Counted from the first letter of the stretch, positions 1-9,720 are shown. The stretch: DNA of 64,000 nt from Alkalibacterium olivapovliticus (GCF_003003275.1 NZ_PVTO01000004.1:1-64000); one strand, 5' to 3'. Program-made: numbers and translations. Notes: generated from the letters alone by a model not told the origin.

Positions 1-72
1 CGGTGGACCTATTCCATGGCCCTATTATTAGGGAATATCCCAGAATATCCAAGCAATACTAACTAAGATTAG

Positions 73-234
73 TACCATAAACTTATAATACGAGGTGTGA
101 TAGACTGGGAAGGTATTTTTGATGCAGTAAAACAGCTGACACATCAACCGGCTCTTGTATTGGAACTGAATACTCAGACTTCTATTGAGCAGATGAAGCA
201 AGGGAAAGAGTTTATTAAGAGCTATTTACAATAG
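73..234 (+). pseudogene. C-terminal fragment of a sugar-phosphate isomerase/epimerase-like protein
   Basis: In frame 1 the stretch from 73 reads as a short C-terminal segment ending at TAG 232-234. It contains a GVIDWEGIFDAV-like segment followed by a segment around LVLELNT. That pattern resembles the last strand and helix of xylose-isomerase-like TIM barrels (sugar phosphate isomerase/epimerase family), where 'lG.G.iDw..i...lk' precedes a terminal Glu-containing strand. Upstream in the same frame are stops at 64-66 and 70-72, and no ATG with a ribosome site precedes the fragment. The rest of the gene is therefore either frameshifted or deleted; frame 3 from base 3 to 62 is open but short. 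Family assignment is by eye from about 50 residues and could be wrong. Confidence 0.4.
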
Positions 235-262
235 TCAGATCATACATGGAGGGCAAGAACAG

Positions 263-736
263 ATGTCAAGAATAGAAGCGTTACTTGAACAATATAAAGA
301 TAAGCTGGTTATTGTTGATGAAAAAAAAGACGGCTTATCGAGTTTGAGAGAACTGGTAGATCTGACAGAAGAGCCTATCGAAAAACTGACGGCTCCTCAC
401 CTAAATAGTATTATTGGCGAGTCGATCTATTCTAAAGACCCACCTAACACTGATGAACTGAACATGACATTATTTAAAGTGGTGGAAAATGAAAAAAGCA
501 AACGATACTATAACGACTTGAATAAAATTATACAGTCCAGTTCACCTGAGCCACTGTATTTTTGGGACCGGGCGATTTACTGTATAGTAAAAGATAACCG
601 TGATATTCTTGCGCTCGATAATCTTCAGCTGTTGTATGATTATCAGGTGAATCAGGGAATAACCAAAAAAGAGTATAAAGAAAAATCCACTGATTTATTA
701 CGTTATCTTGAAGTTTTTGATATGTATTATGGATAG
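263..736 (+). CDS. hypothetical protein, 157 aa
   Basis: The ATG at 263 is preceded by GGAGGG at about 248, so the start is well supported. The product is soluble, charged and mostly helical in appearance (EALLEQYKDK, DLNKIIQSS, TKKEYKEKSTDLLRYLE), with no signal peptide or membrane segment. I do not recognise the family. It lies 28 bp after the isomerase-like fragment and converges on the yugP-like gene, sharing a terminator hairpin with it. The ORF is clean and its base composition matches the neighbours, so it is probably a real gene. Confidence 0.7.
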   Translation: MSRIEALLEQYKDKLVIVDEKKDGLSSLRELVDLTEEPIEKLTAPHLNSIIGESIYSKDPPNTDELNMTLFKVVENEKSKRYYNDLNKIIQSSSPEPLYFWDRAIYCIVKDNRDILALDNLQLLYDYQVNQGITKKEYKEKSTDLLRYLEVFDMYYG

Positions 737-737
737 A

Positions 738-788
738 ACAAAAAAGACACATCGGTTATCCTATTAATAGGATTTCGATGTGTCTGTC
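738..788. terminator. bidirectional Rho-independent terminator
   Basis: A perfect 10-bp stem, AGACACATCG (745-754) with CGATGTGTCT (776-785), separates two convergent genes. The A-run at 738-745 gives the stronger U-tract on the minus strand, so it mainly serves the yugP-like gene. Confidence 0.8.
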
Positions 789-801
789 TGTTTAGTGACA
801 G

Positions 802-1506
802 TTATCTGCGACGTCTGCCGCCTCCAAAGATAAGGAAGAGTCTCAGTACACTTAAGAATGAAGCGATAGCAGCCGCAATGTAAGTCAATGCTGCAGCGTT
901 TAACACTTTTTTTGCTTGAGGCAATTCATCCGTTGTCAGTAAGCCCTGTTCTTCAAGAACACGGATAGCCCGTTTCGACGCATCAAATTCAACCGGTAAA
1001 GTTACCAGCTGGAACAAAAGAGTTAGTGAAAAGAGTAAAATTCCAATATTGATGAGTGTTTCCTGATTACCCATGAAAAAACCCAGGAATAGAATAGGAA
1101 ACGCAGCAGTTTGTCCGAAATTCGTTACAGGCACTAGTGCCGCACGTAAACGCAAAGGGCCGTAATTGTCCCGGTCCTGCATAGCATGTCCTGCCTCGTG
1201 AGCTGCCACGCCAATAGCTGCGACAGATGTAGAGTTTCGAGTTGTATCAGATAGACGCAGTACGCTGTCCTGAGCGTTATAGTGGTCAGTTAAATTCCCT
1301 CTAATCCCTTCTAAACGGACATTTTTTAATTGAGCAGCGTTCAATATTTCACGACAGACATCTGAGGCGGTAAATCCTCGTTTGCTTTTAACATCACTGT
1401 ATTTATTGAAAGTCGATTGTACATACATACTGGCAAAACCAGAAATAATCATACCAATTATGATCAGAATCATCGTTGGATCCCAGTAAAATGGAAAGAA
1501 TGGCAT
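802..1506 (-). CDS. yugP: YugP-type membrane zinc metallopeptidase, 234 aa
   Basis: Predicted membrane-embedded zinc-dependent peptidase of the YugP (DUF/peptidase_M-like) family. The HEAGH motif (HExxH class) lies in the segment VAAHEAGHAMQ around residues 102-112. A hydrophobic N-terminal helix (residues 9-28) and two or three further hydrophobic segments in the second half (about 135-180 and 205-225) flank it; the tail is Arg-rich (GGGRRRR). Length fits the family. The ATG at 1506 has AAGGGGG about 8 nt upstream on the minus strand. Single-gene unit converging with the unknown gene at 263. Substrate unknown. Confidence 0.88.
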   Translation of the reverse strand: MPFFPFYWDPTMILIIIGMIISGFASMYVQSTFNKYSDVKSKRGFTASDVCREILNAAQLKNVRLEGIRGNLTDHYNAQDSVLRLSDTTRNSTSVAAIGVAAHEAGHAMQDRDNYGPLRLRAALVPVTNFGQTAAFPILFLGFFMGNQETLINIGILLFSLTLLFQLVTLPVEFDASKRAIRVLEEQGLLTTDELPQAKKVLNAAALTYIAAAIASFLSVLRLFLIFGGGRRRR

Positions 1507-1686
1507 AATATGTCCCCCTTAAATCCTCTTATTTAAATCTCCCTTAATTATACCATAAATTCAGTTTTTCTATCCGAAAAGAGCGTAATTTATGTGTGAG
1601 TTAACTGTGAAGATCCTTTGTTTGTCACAAATCGTTTGAAAGATAACTGGGTATAAATTACAGTAAAACTCTCCCAGACATACTTG

Positions 1687-1700
1687 TGCAAAAGCGTTAG
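1687..1700 (+). promoter_or_regulatory. weak candidate catabolite-responsive element (cre)
   Basis: CAAAAGCGTTAGAT matches the cre core AARCGYT exactly, with mismatches at the outer positions. It lies about 100 bp before galK, where CcpA control of a galactose operon would be expected. Weak on sequence alone. Confidence 0.25.
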
Positions 1701-1718
1701 ATTGCCAGCTGTCTTTTG

Positions 1719-1750
1719 TTTAGTAAATTTACTTATTTATCTTTACTAAA
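1719..1750 (+). promoter_or_regulatory. operator-like inverted repeats upstream of galK
   Basis: TTTAGTAAA (1719-1727) and its exact reverse complement TTTACTAAA (1742-1750) lie 23 bp apart centre to centre, about two helical turns. The left arm is also part of a perfect 12-bp palindrome, AGTAAATTTACT (1722-1733). The site sits immediately upstream of the galK translation start, in an operon that ends with a LacI-family regulator. The most economical reading is a GalR operator. Confidence 0.55.
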
Positions 1751-1792
1751 AGGGTTACAATAATAACGACTATAATAAGAGGAGCGGTTTAA

Positions 1793-2968
1793 ATGAATCG
1801 AAAAAACCTACTGACATCATTTGAAGAACAGTTTGGTTATGAAGGAGAACGCGTCTTTTTCTCACCCGGGCGCATTAATCTGATTGGTGAGCATACGGAC
1901 TACAATGGAGGGAAGGTATTCCCATGTGCCATTACAATGGGAACTTATGGCGTAGTCAAACCACGACAGGATAAAGAGGTTCACGCTTTTTCAGGTAATT
2001 TCCCGGCTGTCGGGACCGTTATATTTTCTATTGATGATCTGGAATACGATAAAGCAGATAACTGGACAAACTACGTCAAAGGTATGATCAAGTTTATCCA
2101 GGAGCAGACAGGCAAACTCTCTAATGGGTTTGACTTGTATATATATGGAACAATTCCTAATGGAGCATCTCTATCGTCATCTGCGTCTTTAGAATTATTG
2201 ACAGGCGTCATTGTCAGAGACCTATTTGATTTGTCTATATCTCAACTGGAGTTAGTTAAGTTAGGTATGCGGACCGAAAATGAATTCCTGGGATTGAATT
2301 CGGGAATCCTTGACCAGTTTGCAATTGGAATGGCTAAGAAAGGCAACGCTATGCTTTTAGATACCAATACGCTTGAATATGAACAGATCCCGCTAGATTT
2401 GCCGCACCATAAAATTGTGATCATGAATTCGATGACGCGTAGAGAACTGGTCGATTCTGAATACAATACAAGACGCAAGCAGTGTGAAGATGCCCTGGAC
2501 CAGCTCAAGACTGTAGTAGAGATTGACAGTCTGGGAGAGTTAAGTGAGGAAGAATTTGAGAATCATAAACAGGTCATTAGTGATAAGGTATTAGTTAAGC
2601 GAGCGAAACATGCGGTCTACGAAAGTGCCCGAACCGAACGCGCGGGCGAAGCACTGAAAAGGAATGATCTAAAAACATTTGGTCAATATATGAATGATTC
2701 TCACGTATCGTTGCATGAAGACTACGAAGTGACGGTTAAAGAGACAGATTTGCTGGTCAGGTTAGCCTGGAAACAAACAGGAACCGTTGGTGCGCGCATG
2801 ACCGGAGGAGGATTTGGCGGATGCTGTATCGCAATTGTTGAAAACGACCAAGTTGACGAGTTTATCAATAAAGTCGGCAGTGCCTTTGAAATAGAGATAG
2901 GACATGGAGCCGAATTTTACATTGCAGAAACGGAAGACGGCACAAAGGAATGGGTTTCACATGACTAA
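1793..2968 (+). CDS. galK: galactokinase
   Basis: Galactokinase (GHMP kinase superfamily) phosphorylating alpha-D-galactose to galactose-1-phosphate with ATP, first committed step of the Leloir pathway; cytosolic. The galactose-binding signature GRINLIGEHTDYNGG is at residues 26-40, the ATP-binding motif around PNGASLSSSAS at about 122-132, and the C-terminal GHMP motif GARMTGGGFGGC at about 333-344. Length of 391 aa is normal. The ATG follows GAGGAG. The 3' end overlaps galT by 8 bp, so the genes are translationally linked. First gene of galKTMR. Confidence 0.97.
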   Translation: MNRKNLLTSFEEQFGYEGERVFFSPGRINLIGEHTDYNGGKVFPCAITMGTYGVVKPRQDKEVHAFSGNFPAVGTVIFSIDDLEYDKADNWTNYVKGMIKFIQEQTGKLSNGFDLYIYGTIPNGASLSSSASLELLTGVIVRDLFDLSISQLELVKLGMRTENEFLGLNSGILDQFAIGMAKKGNAMLLDTNTLEYEQIPLDLPHHKIVIMNSMTRRELVDSEYNTRRKQCEDALDQLKTVVEIDSLGELSEEEFENHKQVISDKVLVKRAKHAVYESARTERAGEALKRNDLKTFGQYMNDSHVSLHEDYEVTVKETDLLVRLAWKQTGTVGARMTGGGFGGCCIAIVENDQVDEFINKVGSAFEIEIGHGAEFYIAETEDGTKEWVSHD

Positions 2969-4469
2969 AGTAACTAACGAAAAAAAAATAAATCAGATTA
3001 TTACCGACTTTGTTGACGCTTATGTGAAAATAGGGCGTATACCTTTTCAGGATCAGATTTATATCACCAATAGACTAATCGATCTGCTTGAGAGACAGTC
3101 CTATGAAAAAAAACAGCCATCAGAAAATACTGAAGGTGCGCTGGAATTACTTGACCAGCTTGTCACTTATGCAGTGAATAAGGAGATTATAGAGGACCTT
3201 CCATCAGCTAGAGATGTTTTTGGAGCTAAACTGATGGATTTGATTACCCCTTCTCCGTCAGACATCAACCGTCACTTCTGGCAGGCATACGATCATAGCC
3301 CGAAAGAAGCAACTGATCTCTTTTTTACAGTCAGTCAGCAAACTAACTATATAAAAACCAGAGAGATAGCAAAAAACATCGAATACACCCATGATACGGA
3401 TTTTGGTCAATTGGAGATCACTATCAATTTGTCGAAACCGGAAAAAGACCCTAAAGAAATAGCGTTGGCTGGAAAGACTAAGACTCATTACCCGGACTGT
3501 TTACTGTGTATGGAAAATGAAGGATATCAAGGGCATTTGACTCATCCTGGACGTGCTAATCATCGGATCATTCGAATGGACGTCAGTGGTGAGGAATGGG
3601 GCTTTCAGTACTCTCCTTATGCTTATTACAATGAACATGCGATATTTCTCTCCAAAGTGCACAGGAAAATGGATGTCGGGATCCAGGCTATTAAAAATCT
3701 GCTGGATATATTAACAACCTTCCCGCATTATTTCGTGGGGTCTAATGCAGGACTACCGATTGTTGGAGGATCAATTCTTTCTCATGATCATTACCAGGGC
3801 GGGCGCCACACATTCCCTCTGGAGCGGGCTGGAAAAGAGTATTCATTTAAATTGAAGGATACACCAGACGTTCAAGCCAGTGTGATCAAGTGGCCGATGT
3901 CAGTGATTCGGATAAGCAGTACAAATAAAGAGGCAGTAGTAAAAGCAGCGGATAAAGTAATGAAGACATGGGAAGGGTATTCAGATGAATCAGTAGGGAT
4001 CTACAAAGAAACCGATGGCGTCCCTCATAACGCCATAACCCCAATTGCCAGACGTAAGGGGGAGGCCTTTGAGTTAGATCTTGTCCTGCGGAACAATCGG
4101 ACGTCAGATGAGTACCCGGATGGCATATTCCACCCGCATCCGCCTGTTCAGCACATTAAAAAAGAGAATATAGGCCTCATCGAAGTTATGGGGCTGGCTA
4201 TTTTACCTCCCAGACTCAAAGATGAACTCCGGACTGTGAGGGAGTATCTGCTTGGAACTGTAGATTCTGTCCATGCGATTCATCAGGAGTGGGCAGATGA
4301 GTTAAAAGCAACTGCAGCGATTACCGAAGAAACGGTTAAAGATGTAGTCGATCATGCTGTAGGGGACGTATTCCTGCAGGTGCTAAAGGATGCAGGGGTC
4401 TTTAAACAAAACGAAGAAGGTAAACAGGCATTTAAACAGTTTGTGACTGTATTGACAAAGGAACAGTAA
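2961..4469 (+). CDS. galT: UDP-glucose--hexose-1-phosphate uridylyltransferase, class 2
   Basis: Transfers UMP between UDP-glucose and galactose-1-phosphate in the Leloir pathway. The 502-aa length and sequence (SDINRHFW, YAYYNEHAIFLS, GSILSHDHYQGG) mark the Firmicutes class-2 GalT rather than the ~350-aa HIT-type enzyme. A longer in-frame ATG exists at 2904 inside galK, but the ATG at 2961 is preceded by AAGGAA at a proper distance and begins MTKVTNEKKINQ, giving an 8-bp overlap with galK. That start was chosen. galM follows after 27 bp. Confidence 0.95.
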   Translation: MTKVTNEKKINQIITDFVDAYVKIGRIPFQDQIYITNRLIDLLERQSYEKKQPSENTEGALELLDQLVTYAVNKEIIEDLPSARDVFGAKLMDLITPSPSDINRHFWQAYDHSPKEATDLFFTVSQQTNYIKTREIAKNIEYTHDTDFGQLEITINLSKPEKDPKEIALAGKTKTHYPDCLLCMENEGYQGHLTHPGRANHRIIRMDVSGEEWGFQYSPYAYYNEHAIFLSKVHRKMDVGIQAIKNLLDILTTFPHYFVGSNAGLPIVGGSILSHDHYQGGRHTFPLERAGKEYSFKLKDTPDVQASVIKWPMSVIRISSTNKEAVVKAADKVMKTWEGYSDESVGIYKETDGVPHNAITPIARRKGEAFELDLVLRNNRTSDEYPDGIFHPHPPVQHIKKENIGLIEVMGLAILPPRLKDELRTVREYLLGTVDSVHAIHQEWADELKATAAITEETVKDVVDHAVGDVFLQVLKDAGVFKQNEEGKQAFKQFVTVLTKEQ

Positions 4470-4496
4470 ACTAATTCGATTATCAGGAGGAGAAAA

Positions 4497-5549
4497 ATGG
4501 AACTGACACATAAAGTTATAGGAACAGTCGATAATAAAGAGATAGTGGAACACACAGTAACAAATGCTAATGGTATTTCATTAAGTGCCATGACATTAGG
4601 CGCAACACTGACTAAATTAGTAACACCAGATAAGAATGAAATAAGAAAGGATATAACCCTAAATGTAGAAAATGTAGATGATTTCGTTGCACATCGGCCA
4701 TTCTATGGGGCAACTATCGGTCGTGTAGCCGGACGTATCACTAGAGGGAAATTCGAACTGTCTGGAAAAGAGTTTCAGCTCGACGTGAATGAAGGCGAGA
4801 ACCTTCTCCATGGAGGACCTAAAGGCTTAGATACTAAAGGATGGGCGGTTGAAGCAGAATCTGGCGAGTCAGAAGCTAGACTGATCTATACCTACACCAG
4901 CCCTGAAGGTGAGAACAACTTCCCTGGGACTCTAGCGGTTAAAGTAATCTATACTCTGACAGATGAAAATGAATGGATCATCCAGTATGAAGCCTCAACA
5001 GATGCACCAACTCTGTTTAATCCGACCAATCATGTGTATTTCAATTTGACCGGAGATATAAAGAAATCCATGCTTGATCACCAGTTGAAACTGAACAGTG
5101 ATCTTTATGGATCACTGGGTGAAGAAAATCTGCCAAGTGGTCAGCTTGAAAAAGTTGAAGGCACTCCATTTGACTTCAGAGAGGGCAAAGCAGTGAAAGA
5201 AGCGGTATTGTCTGATCATCCTCAGATCAGCCCATTAAACGGACTGGATCATCCCTTTGTCCTTAATCCAAAGGAAAAAGGCGTACAGGCAACTTTATAT
5301 GATCCCGAATCAGGAAGAGAAGTTGAACTGTATACCGACTGCAACAGTGTGGTCATATTTACACATAACGCTGAAATAGATGACTACCTGATAGAAGGAG
5401 AGCCAGCTAAACAGTACGCAGGCATCACGCTTGAAACCCAGACGCTTCCTGATGCAGTCAATCAGCCAGGATTTGGGAATATTATTTTAAGACCCGGCGA
5501 ACTCTTTACTTCCCAAACAACCTATAAATTTAATGTTAGAAAAGGATAA
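4497..5549 (+). CDS. galM: aldose 1-epimerase (mutarotase)
   Basis: Interconverts beta- and alpha-galactose/glucose so that galactokinase receives its alpha substrate. Family motifs visible: PFYGATIGRVAGRI (about residues 66-79), the catalytic-His context ENLLHGGPKG (about 101-110), NPTNHVYFNL (about 176-185) with the second active-site His, and the C-terminal GITLETQTLPD with the catalytic Glu. Length 350 aa is standard. AGGAGGAG precedes the ATG. Third gene of the gal operon, 27 bp after galT. Confidence 0.95.
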   Translation: MELTHKVIGTVDNKEIVEHTVTNANGISLSAMTLGATLTKLVTPDKNEIRKDITLNVENVDDFVAHRPFYGATIGRVAGRITRGKFELSGKEFQLDVNEGENLLHGGPKGLDTKGWAVEAESGESEARLIYTYTSPEGENNFPGTLAVKVIYTLTDENEWIIQYEASTDAPTLFNPTNHVYFNLTGDIKKSMLDHQLKLNSDLYGSLGEENLPSGQLEKVEGTPFDFREGKAVKEAVLSDHPQISPLNGLDHPFVLNPKEKGVQATLYDPESGREVELYTDCNSVVIFTHNAEIDDYLIEGEPAKQYAGITLETQTLPDAVNQPGFGNIILRPGELFTSQTTYKFNVRKG

Positions 5550-5558
5550 GTCAGATAA

Positions 5559-6566
<1,008 letters not shown>

Positions 6567-6585
6567 CAGTACAAAGGTAATAACA

Positions 6586-6620
6586 ATAGACTCGTCAGCC
6601 GACGAGTCTATTTCTTTTTA
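6586..6620 (+). terminator. terminator of the gal operon
   Basis: ATAGACTCGTC (6586-6596), loop AGCC, GACGAGTCTAT (6601-6611), then TTCTTTTT. Perfect 11-bp stem. Confidence 0.9.
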
Positions 6621-6687
6621 AACACATGTCCTTTACAGCATTTTTGACAATCTTGTTTATTAGCAACGATAGTCAGTTGATGGGCTT

Positions 6688-7434
6688 TTACATTTTGTTT
6701 AATTTCTCAAATGCATTGTCTTTTGGCTGGTAGCCTATCTTCACGCGAGCAGATTCGATATCTAACCGCGGGAATGAATTGTTGGATACGCCATTGACCA
6801 GTAAATAGGGTTCTTCCAGTTCAGCTGTCAGGCAGCAGTCGATTAGATGATTCATATCACGGACCGAGAAATACATGCCCATAGAATGGAAATCACTGTT
6901 CGGATCCAGCTCCTCATCGTCTTCTGTATAATTGCCGATACGTATACCGATTGATTCTACGCCTTTTTTGAATGCATAATAGCTGCCTAGTGCTTCCAGA
7001 TACGCTTTGGATACGCCATACAAATCGTCAGGCCTAACCTGATCAGTTGTTTTGACCTGAACGTTATCTGGGTAAGCATCACTGGCATGTATTGAACTGG
7101 CAAAAATGACACGCTTTAAAGTGGACGACTCTGCTGCTTTTTTGTATAAATTCTGGGGCAGGACATAATTCAGATCGACCAGTTCGTTATAAAAATCAGC
7201 TTCAGGATCAGGGTTGCCGGCTAACTGAATAACATACTCCACGCCTTCCAGTGCATCATCCCAATTATCCAGTTCTGATAAATCGCCCTCGACTATTTTG
7301 GCGCCTTCTTTCAATTCATCAGGAAAATCAGAAAAATCAATATCGGCCAGTACAAGATCATGGGACTCTTTTAAGTGTTTAGCCAGATTTGTCCCAATTG
7401 CACCAGTTGCGCCAGTAATCAGTAATTTGCTCAT
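6688..7434 (-). CDS. NAD(P)-dependent epimerase/dehydratase (extended SDR)
   Basis: Extended short-chain dehydrogenase: the Rossmann motif TGATGAIG near the N-terminus, a catalytic Ser in FASSIHA, YGVSK (YxxxK) and the RIGNY segment after it. The pattern resembles uronate dehydrogenase and related sugar-acid dehydrogenases, but the substrate cannot be fixed. The open frame extends to 7494, but the ATG at 7434 (MSKLLITGATG) has GGAGGG 9 nt upstream and starts at the family consensus, so 248 aa was chosen. It lies downstream of the csbD-like gene on the same strand. Confidence 0.85.
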   Translation of the reverse strand: MSKLLITGATGAIGTNLAKHLKESHDLVLADIDFSDFPDELKEGAKIVEGDLSELDNWDDALEGVEYVIQLAGNPDPEADFYNELVDLNYVLPQNLYKKAAESSTLKRVIFASSIHASDAYPDNVQVKTTDQVRPDDLYGVSKAYLEALGSYYAFKKGVESIGIRIGNYTEDDEELDPNSDFHSMGMYFSVRDMNHLIDCCLTAELEEPYLLVNGVSNNSFPRLDIESARVKIGYQPKDNAFEKLNKM

Positions 7435-7462
7435 AAAATAGTACCCTCCATAAAAGTATTTA

Positions 7463-7502
7463 AAGAAAATCCACCCTAAGATATAAAGATCCAAGGATGG
7501 AT
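7463..7502 (-). terminator. probable terminator of the csbD-like gene
   Basis: On the minus strand ATCCATCCT pairs with AGGGTGGAT (one G-U pair), followed by TTTTCTTT. It lies between the CsbD gene and the SDR gene, so expression of the latter may need read-through. Confidence 0.5.
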
Positions 7503-7521
7503 GGTTGTGAAAAGCTGAAGA

Positions 7522-7731
7522 TTAACGTCTGTCTTTGTCTCTATCTTTGTCTCTGTCTTCTTTTGCTTCTCCAACTGCTTCATGTCCGTGACCTTTAGCC
7601 TTTTGGGCTTTACCTTCAGCCTGTTTTCCTTTGTTATCTGTAGCGTCACCGAAAGAGTCTTTGGCAGCTCCTGCTACTTTATCCTTCAATCCTTTAGCTT
7701 TGTGTTTCAAACTGTCTTTATTTTCACTCAT
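7522..7731 (-). CDS. CsbD-family stress protein, 69 aa
   Basis: Small, highly charged protein of the CsbD-like family (general-stress protein of unknown mechanism in bacilli). Visible signature: KHKAKGLKDKVAGAAKDSFGD then KGKQAEGKAQKAKG, and a tail of DKDRDKDRR repeats. No membrane segment; expected to be disordered or helical in solution. The ATG at 7731 has AAGGGA upstream. Role in stress is inferred from the family. Confidence 0.88.
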   Translation of the reverse strand: MSENKDSLKHKAKGLKDKVAGAAKDSFGDATDNKGKQAEGKAQKAKGHGHEAVGEAKEDRDKDRDKDRR

Positions 7732-7899
7732 TATTTATCCATCCCTTCTTATGTGGTTGCTTTAAATTATTCACGTTTATTGTAAGTAGTCTGGCGATAT
7801 AAATCAAAAGAAACGCTTTACAAAGCACTTATTCGTTTCTCAACGCACAGAAAATATGCTAAACTTATTTTAAATAGATAATGATAGAGGAGCTAGTAT

Positions 7900-8628
7900 A
7901 TGAAAATTCTCGGTATCGATACGTCCAATCAGGTCATGTCTGTGGCACTGGTTGAAGATTCTACGCTACTCGTTGAAAAAACAGTCAATATAAAAAGAAA
8001 TCACAGTGTGCAACTGATGCCTGCTGTGGAAGCTCTGTTCAAAGAAGCCGGGTGGCAACCGAATGATCTGGACAGAATTGCAGTAGCAAAAGGGCCCGGA
8101 TCGTATACAGGTGTCAGGATCGGTGTGACGATTGCTAAAACACTCGCTTTCAGTCTGAAAGTCGAACTCGTCGGTGTATCCAGTCTACACGTACTCGCAG
8201 GAAATGGTGAACAGATCCCGAATTCTTATATTGTGCCACTTTTCGATGCGAGACGAAACAATCTTTATACCGGACTGTACCGGTATGACGAGAACGGTTG
8301 TGTGCCAGTAGAAAAAGACACCCATATATCTGCAGACATATGGACTGATTATTTGAAATCCTTAAATGCACCGATTCAGTTTATTGGGTCTGATGTTCAA
8401 AAATACGCTGACTTGCTGAAAACGAAACTAGGTAGTAAATTTATCATTCTGCCAATGAGCCGTCACTATCCCAGAGCCAGTGTACTGGCGGATATCGCTA
8501 GGACAAAAGAACCTGAAGCTGTTCATTTATTTGAACCTGACTATCTCAAGTTAGCTGAAGCAGAACAGAATTGGATGGAGGCCCATCCTGACCAGTCCCA
8601 AGGAGGCGGGTGGATTGAAAAACTTTAA
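7900..8628 (+). CDS. tsaB: tRNA t6A biosynthesis protein TsaB
   Basis: TsaB (YeaZ) is the ASKHA-fold partner of TsaD in making threonylcarbamoyl-adenosine at position 37 of ANN-decoding tRNAs. Diagnostic start MKILGIDTSNQVMSVALVE, the segment VAKGPGSYTGVRIGV (about residues 63-78), and the C-terminal FEPDYLKLAEAE. Length 242 aa is typical. GAGGAG precedes the ATG. It overlaps rimI by 14 bp. tsaE is not adjacent in this genome but 40 kb away in the window. Confidence 0.96.
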   Translation: MKILGIDTSNQVMSVALVEDSTLLVEKTVNIKRNHSVQLMPAVEALFKEAGWQPNDLDRIAVAKGPGSYTGVRIGVTIAKTLAFSLKVELVGVSSLHVLAGNGEQIPNSYIVPLFDARRNNLYTGLYRYDENGCVPVEKDTHISADIWTDYLKSLNAPIQFIGSDVQKYADLLKTKLGSKFIILPMSRHYPRASVLADIARTKEPEAVHLFEPDYLKLAEAEQNWMEAHPDQSQGGGWIEKL

Positions 8629-9199
8629 AGAATGGTTTTCTGATAGAGTAACAAAGACCACAACTAAGACCTTTATTCCGTTATCAGTAAGGATCAAACT
8701 GGATCAGCCATTCTATCCTTTATCAGATGAGCGGTTTTTAAGCAGTAAAATAGCACGTGAAGAAGATGCAGACAGTATTTTAACGATTGAACGCTTATGT
8801 TATGATGGTCAGACACCCTGGAATCGGACCGCGATCCTTCATGAAATACGCTTCAACAAAAATGCGTTTTACATTGTTGTTTATGATGATGCTAAACCGG
8901 TCTCATTCATCGGCTCCTGGTTCGTTAATCACGAAGCGCATATAACGAATATTGCCACAATACCTGACTATCAGAACAAAGGCATCGGGACTTATTTACT
9001 GAGAGAAATCATTAAGATCGCCGAGAAAGAAGACATCACAGAAGTAACGCTAGAAGTGCGAGTCTCCAACACATCAGCACAAAGTTTATATACAACACTG
9101 GGGTTTGAAAAAGGCCTGGTGAAAAAAGGATACTACGCGAATGACCATGAAGATGCCCTGGAAATGAAATATGTGGTGAATCCTGCTGGTAAAGAATAG
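8615..9199 (+). CDS. rimI: ribosomal protein S18-alanine N-acetyltransferase RimI
   Basis: GNAT acetyltransferase. The acetyl-CoA loop is in the segment IPDYQNKGIGTYLLREI (about residues 117-133), followed by LEVRVSNTSAQSLYTTLGFE typical of RimI. About 45 extra N-terminal residues precede the GNAT fold. The start is TTG at 8615, decided by AAGGAGG ending 8 nt upstream inside tsaB; no better ATG exists. Overlap with tsaB implies translational coupling. Assignment as the S18 acetylase rests on the tsaB-rimI-tsaD context. Confidence 0.88.
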   Translation: MKNFKEWFSDRVTKTTTKTFIPLSVRIKLDQPFYPLSDERFLSSKIAREEDADSILTIERLCYDGQTPWNRTAILHEIRFNKNAFYIVVYDDAKPVSFIGSWFVNHEAHITNIATIPDYQNKGIGTYLLREIIKIAEKEDITEVTLEVRVSNTSAQSLYTTLGFEKGLVKKGYYANDHEDALEMKYVVNPAGKE

Positions 9200-9216
9200 A
9201 AAGAGTGCGATATCTG

Positions 9217-9720
9217 ATGACAACTAATGAAATCTCTATTCGTCCCTATAATAGTGTAGAGGATGCAAGTAAGGCGTTTTATGAACTGGCAGAAACTGCT
9301 TTTACATATGGAGCGCCATGGTCTAAAAAGCAATATGAACAAACCTTGTCACGACCGGATCTCATCTTTTTTGTTGCGGAACAAAATGATGAGCTGATCG
9401 GTTATGTCGGCGGCAAATTAATGGTAGATGAAGCAGAAATATACTCGATTGCCATAAAAAAATCGTTTCAGAATAAAAAAATTGCGTCAAAGCTAATCGT
9501 CGCTTTTAAGCAGTACTGTCAGACTAAAGGAATGACTACACTTTATCTGGAAGTAAGAGAATCGAACACAAAAGCGCGGCTGTTCTATGAAGCCCATGCA
9601 TTCTCGGAAATTGCTGAACGTAAACAATACTATACGCGTCCAATAGAAGATGCGATCATTATGAAATGCAATCTTGGAAAGAAGGAAGAAGATGAAAAAG
9701 AAGCGGATTTTAGCAATTGA
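9217..9720 (+). CDS. second RimI-like GNAT acetyltransferase
   Basis: A 167-aa GNAT protein between rimI and tsaD, with the acetyl-CoA motif region [18 protein letters not shown] (about residues 84-101) and [20 protein letters not shown], the same layout as RimI. The canonical Q/RxxGxG/A loop is degenerate (QNKKIA), so catalytic status is less certain. The ATG at 9217 was preferred over the GTG at 9205; the Shine-Dalgarno is weak for both. Its last 29 bp overlap tsaD. Possibly a rimI duplicate that has diverged (inference). Confidence 0.8.
   Translation: MTTNEISIRPYNSVEDASKAFYELAETAFTYGAPWSKKQYEQTLSRPDLIFFVAEQNDELIGYVGGKLMVDEAEIYSIAIKKSFQNKKIASKLIVAFKQYCQTKGMTTLYLEVRESNTKARLFYEAHAFSEIAERKQYYTRPIEDAIIMKCNLGKKEEDEKEADFSN

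Noticed and set aside
1771..1776. TATAAT as the galK -10 box
   Set aside because: The start would fall within the Shine-Dalgarno, leaving almost no leader, and no -35 is placed correctly.
2904..4469. GalT starting at the ATG at 2904
   Set aside because: It would overlap galK by 65 bp and lacks a ribosome site; ATG 2961 is better.
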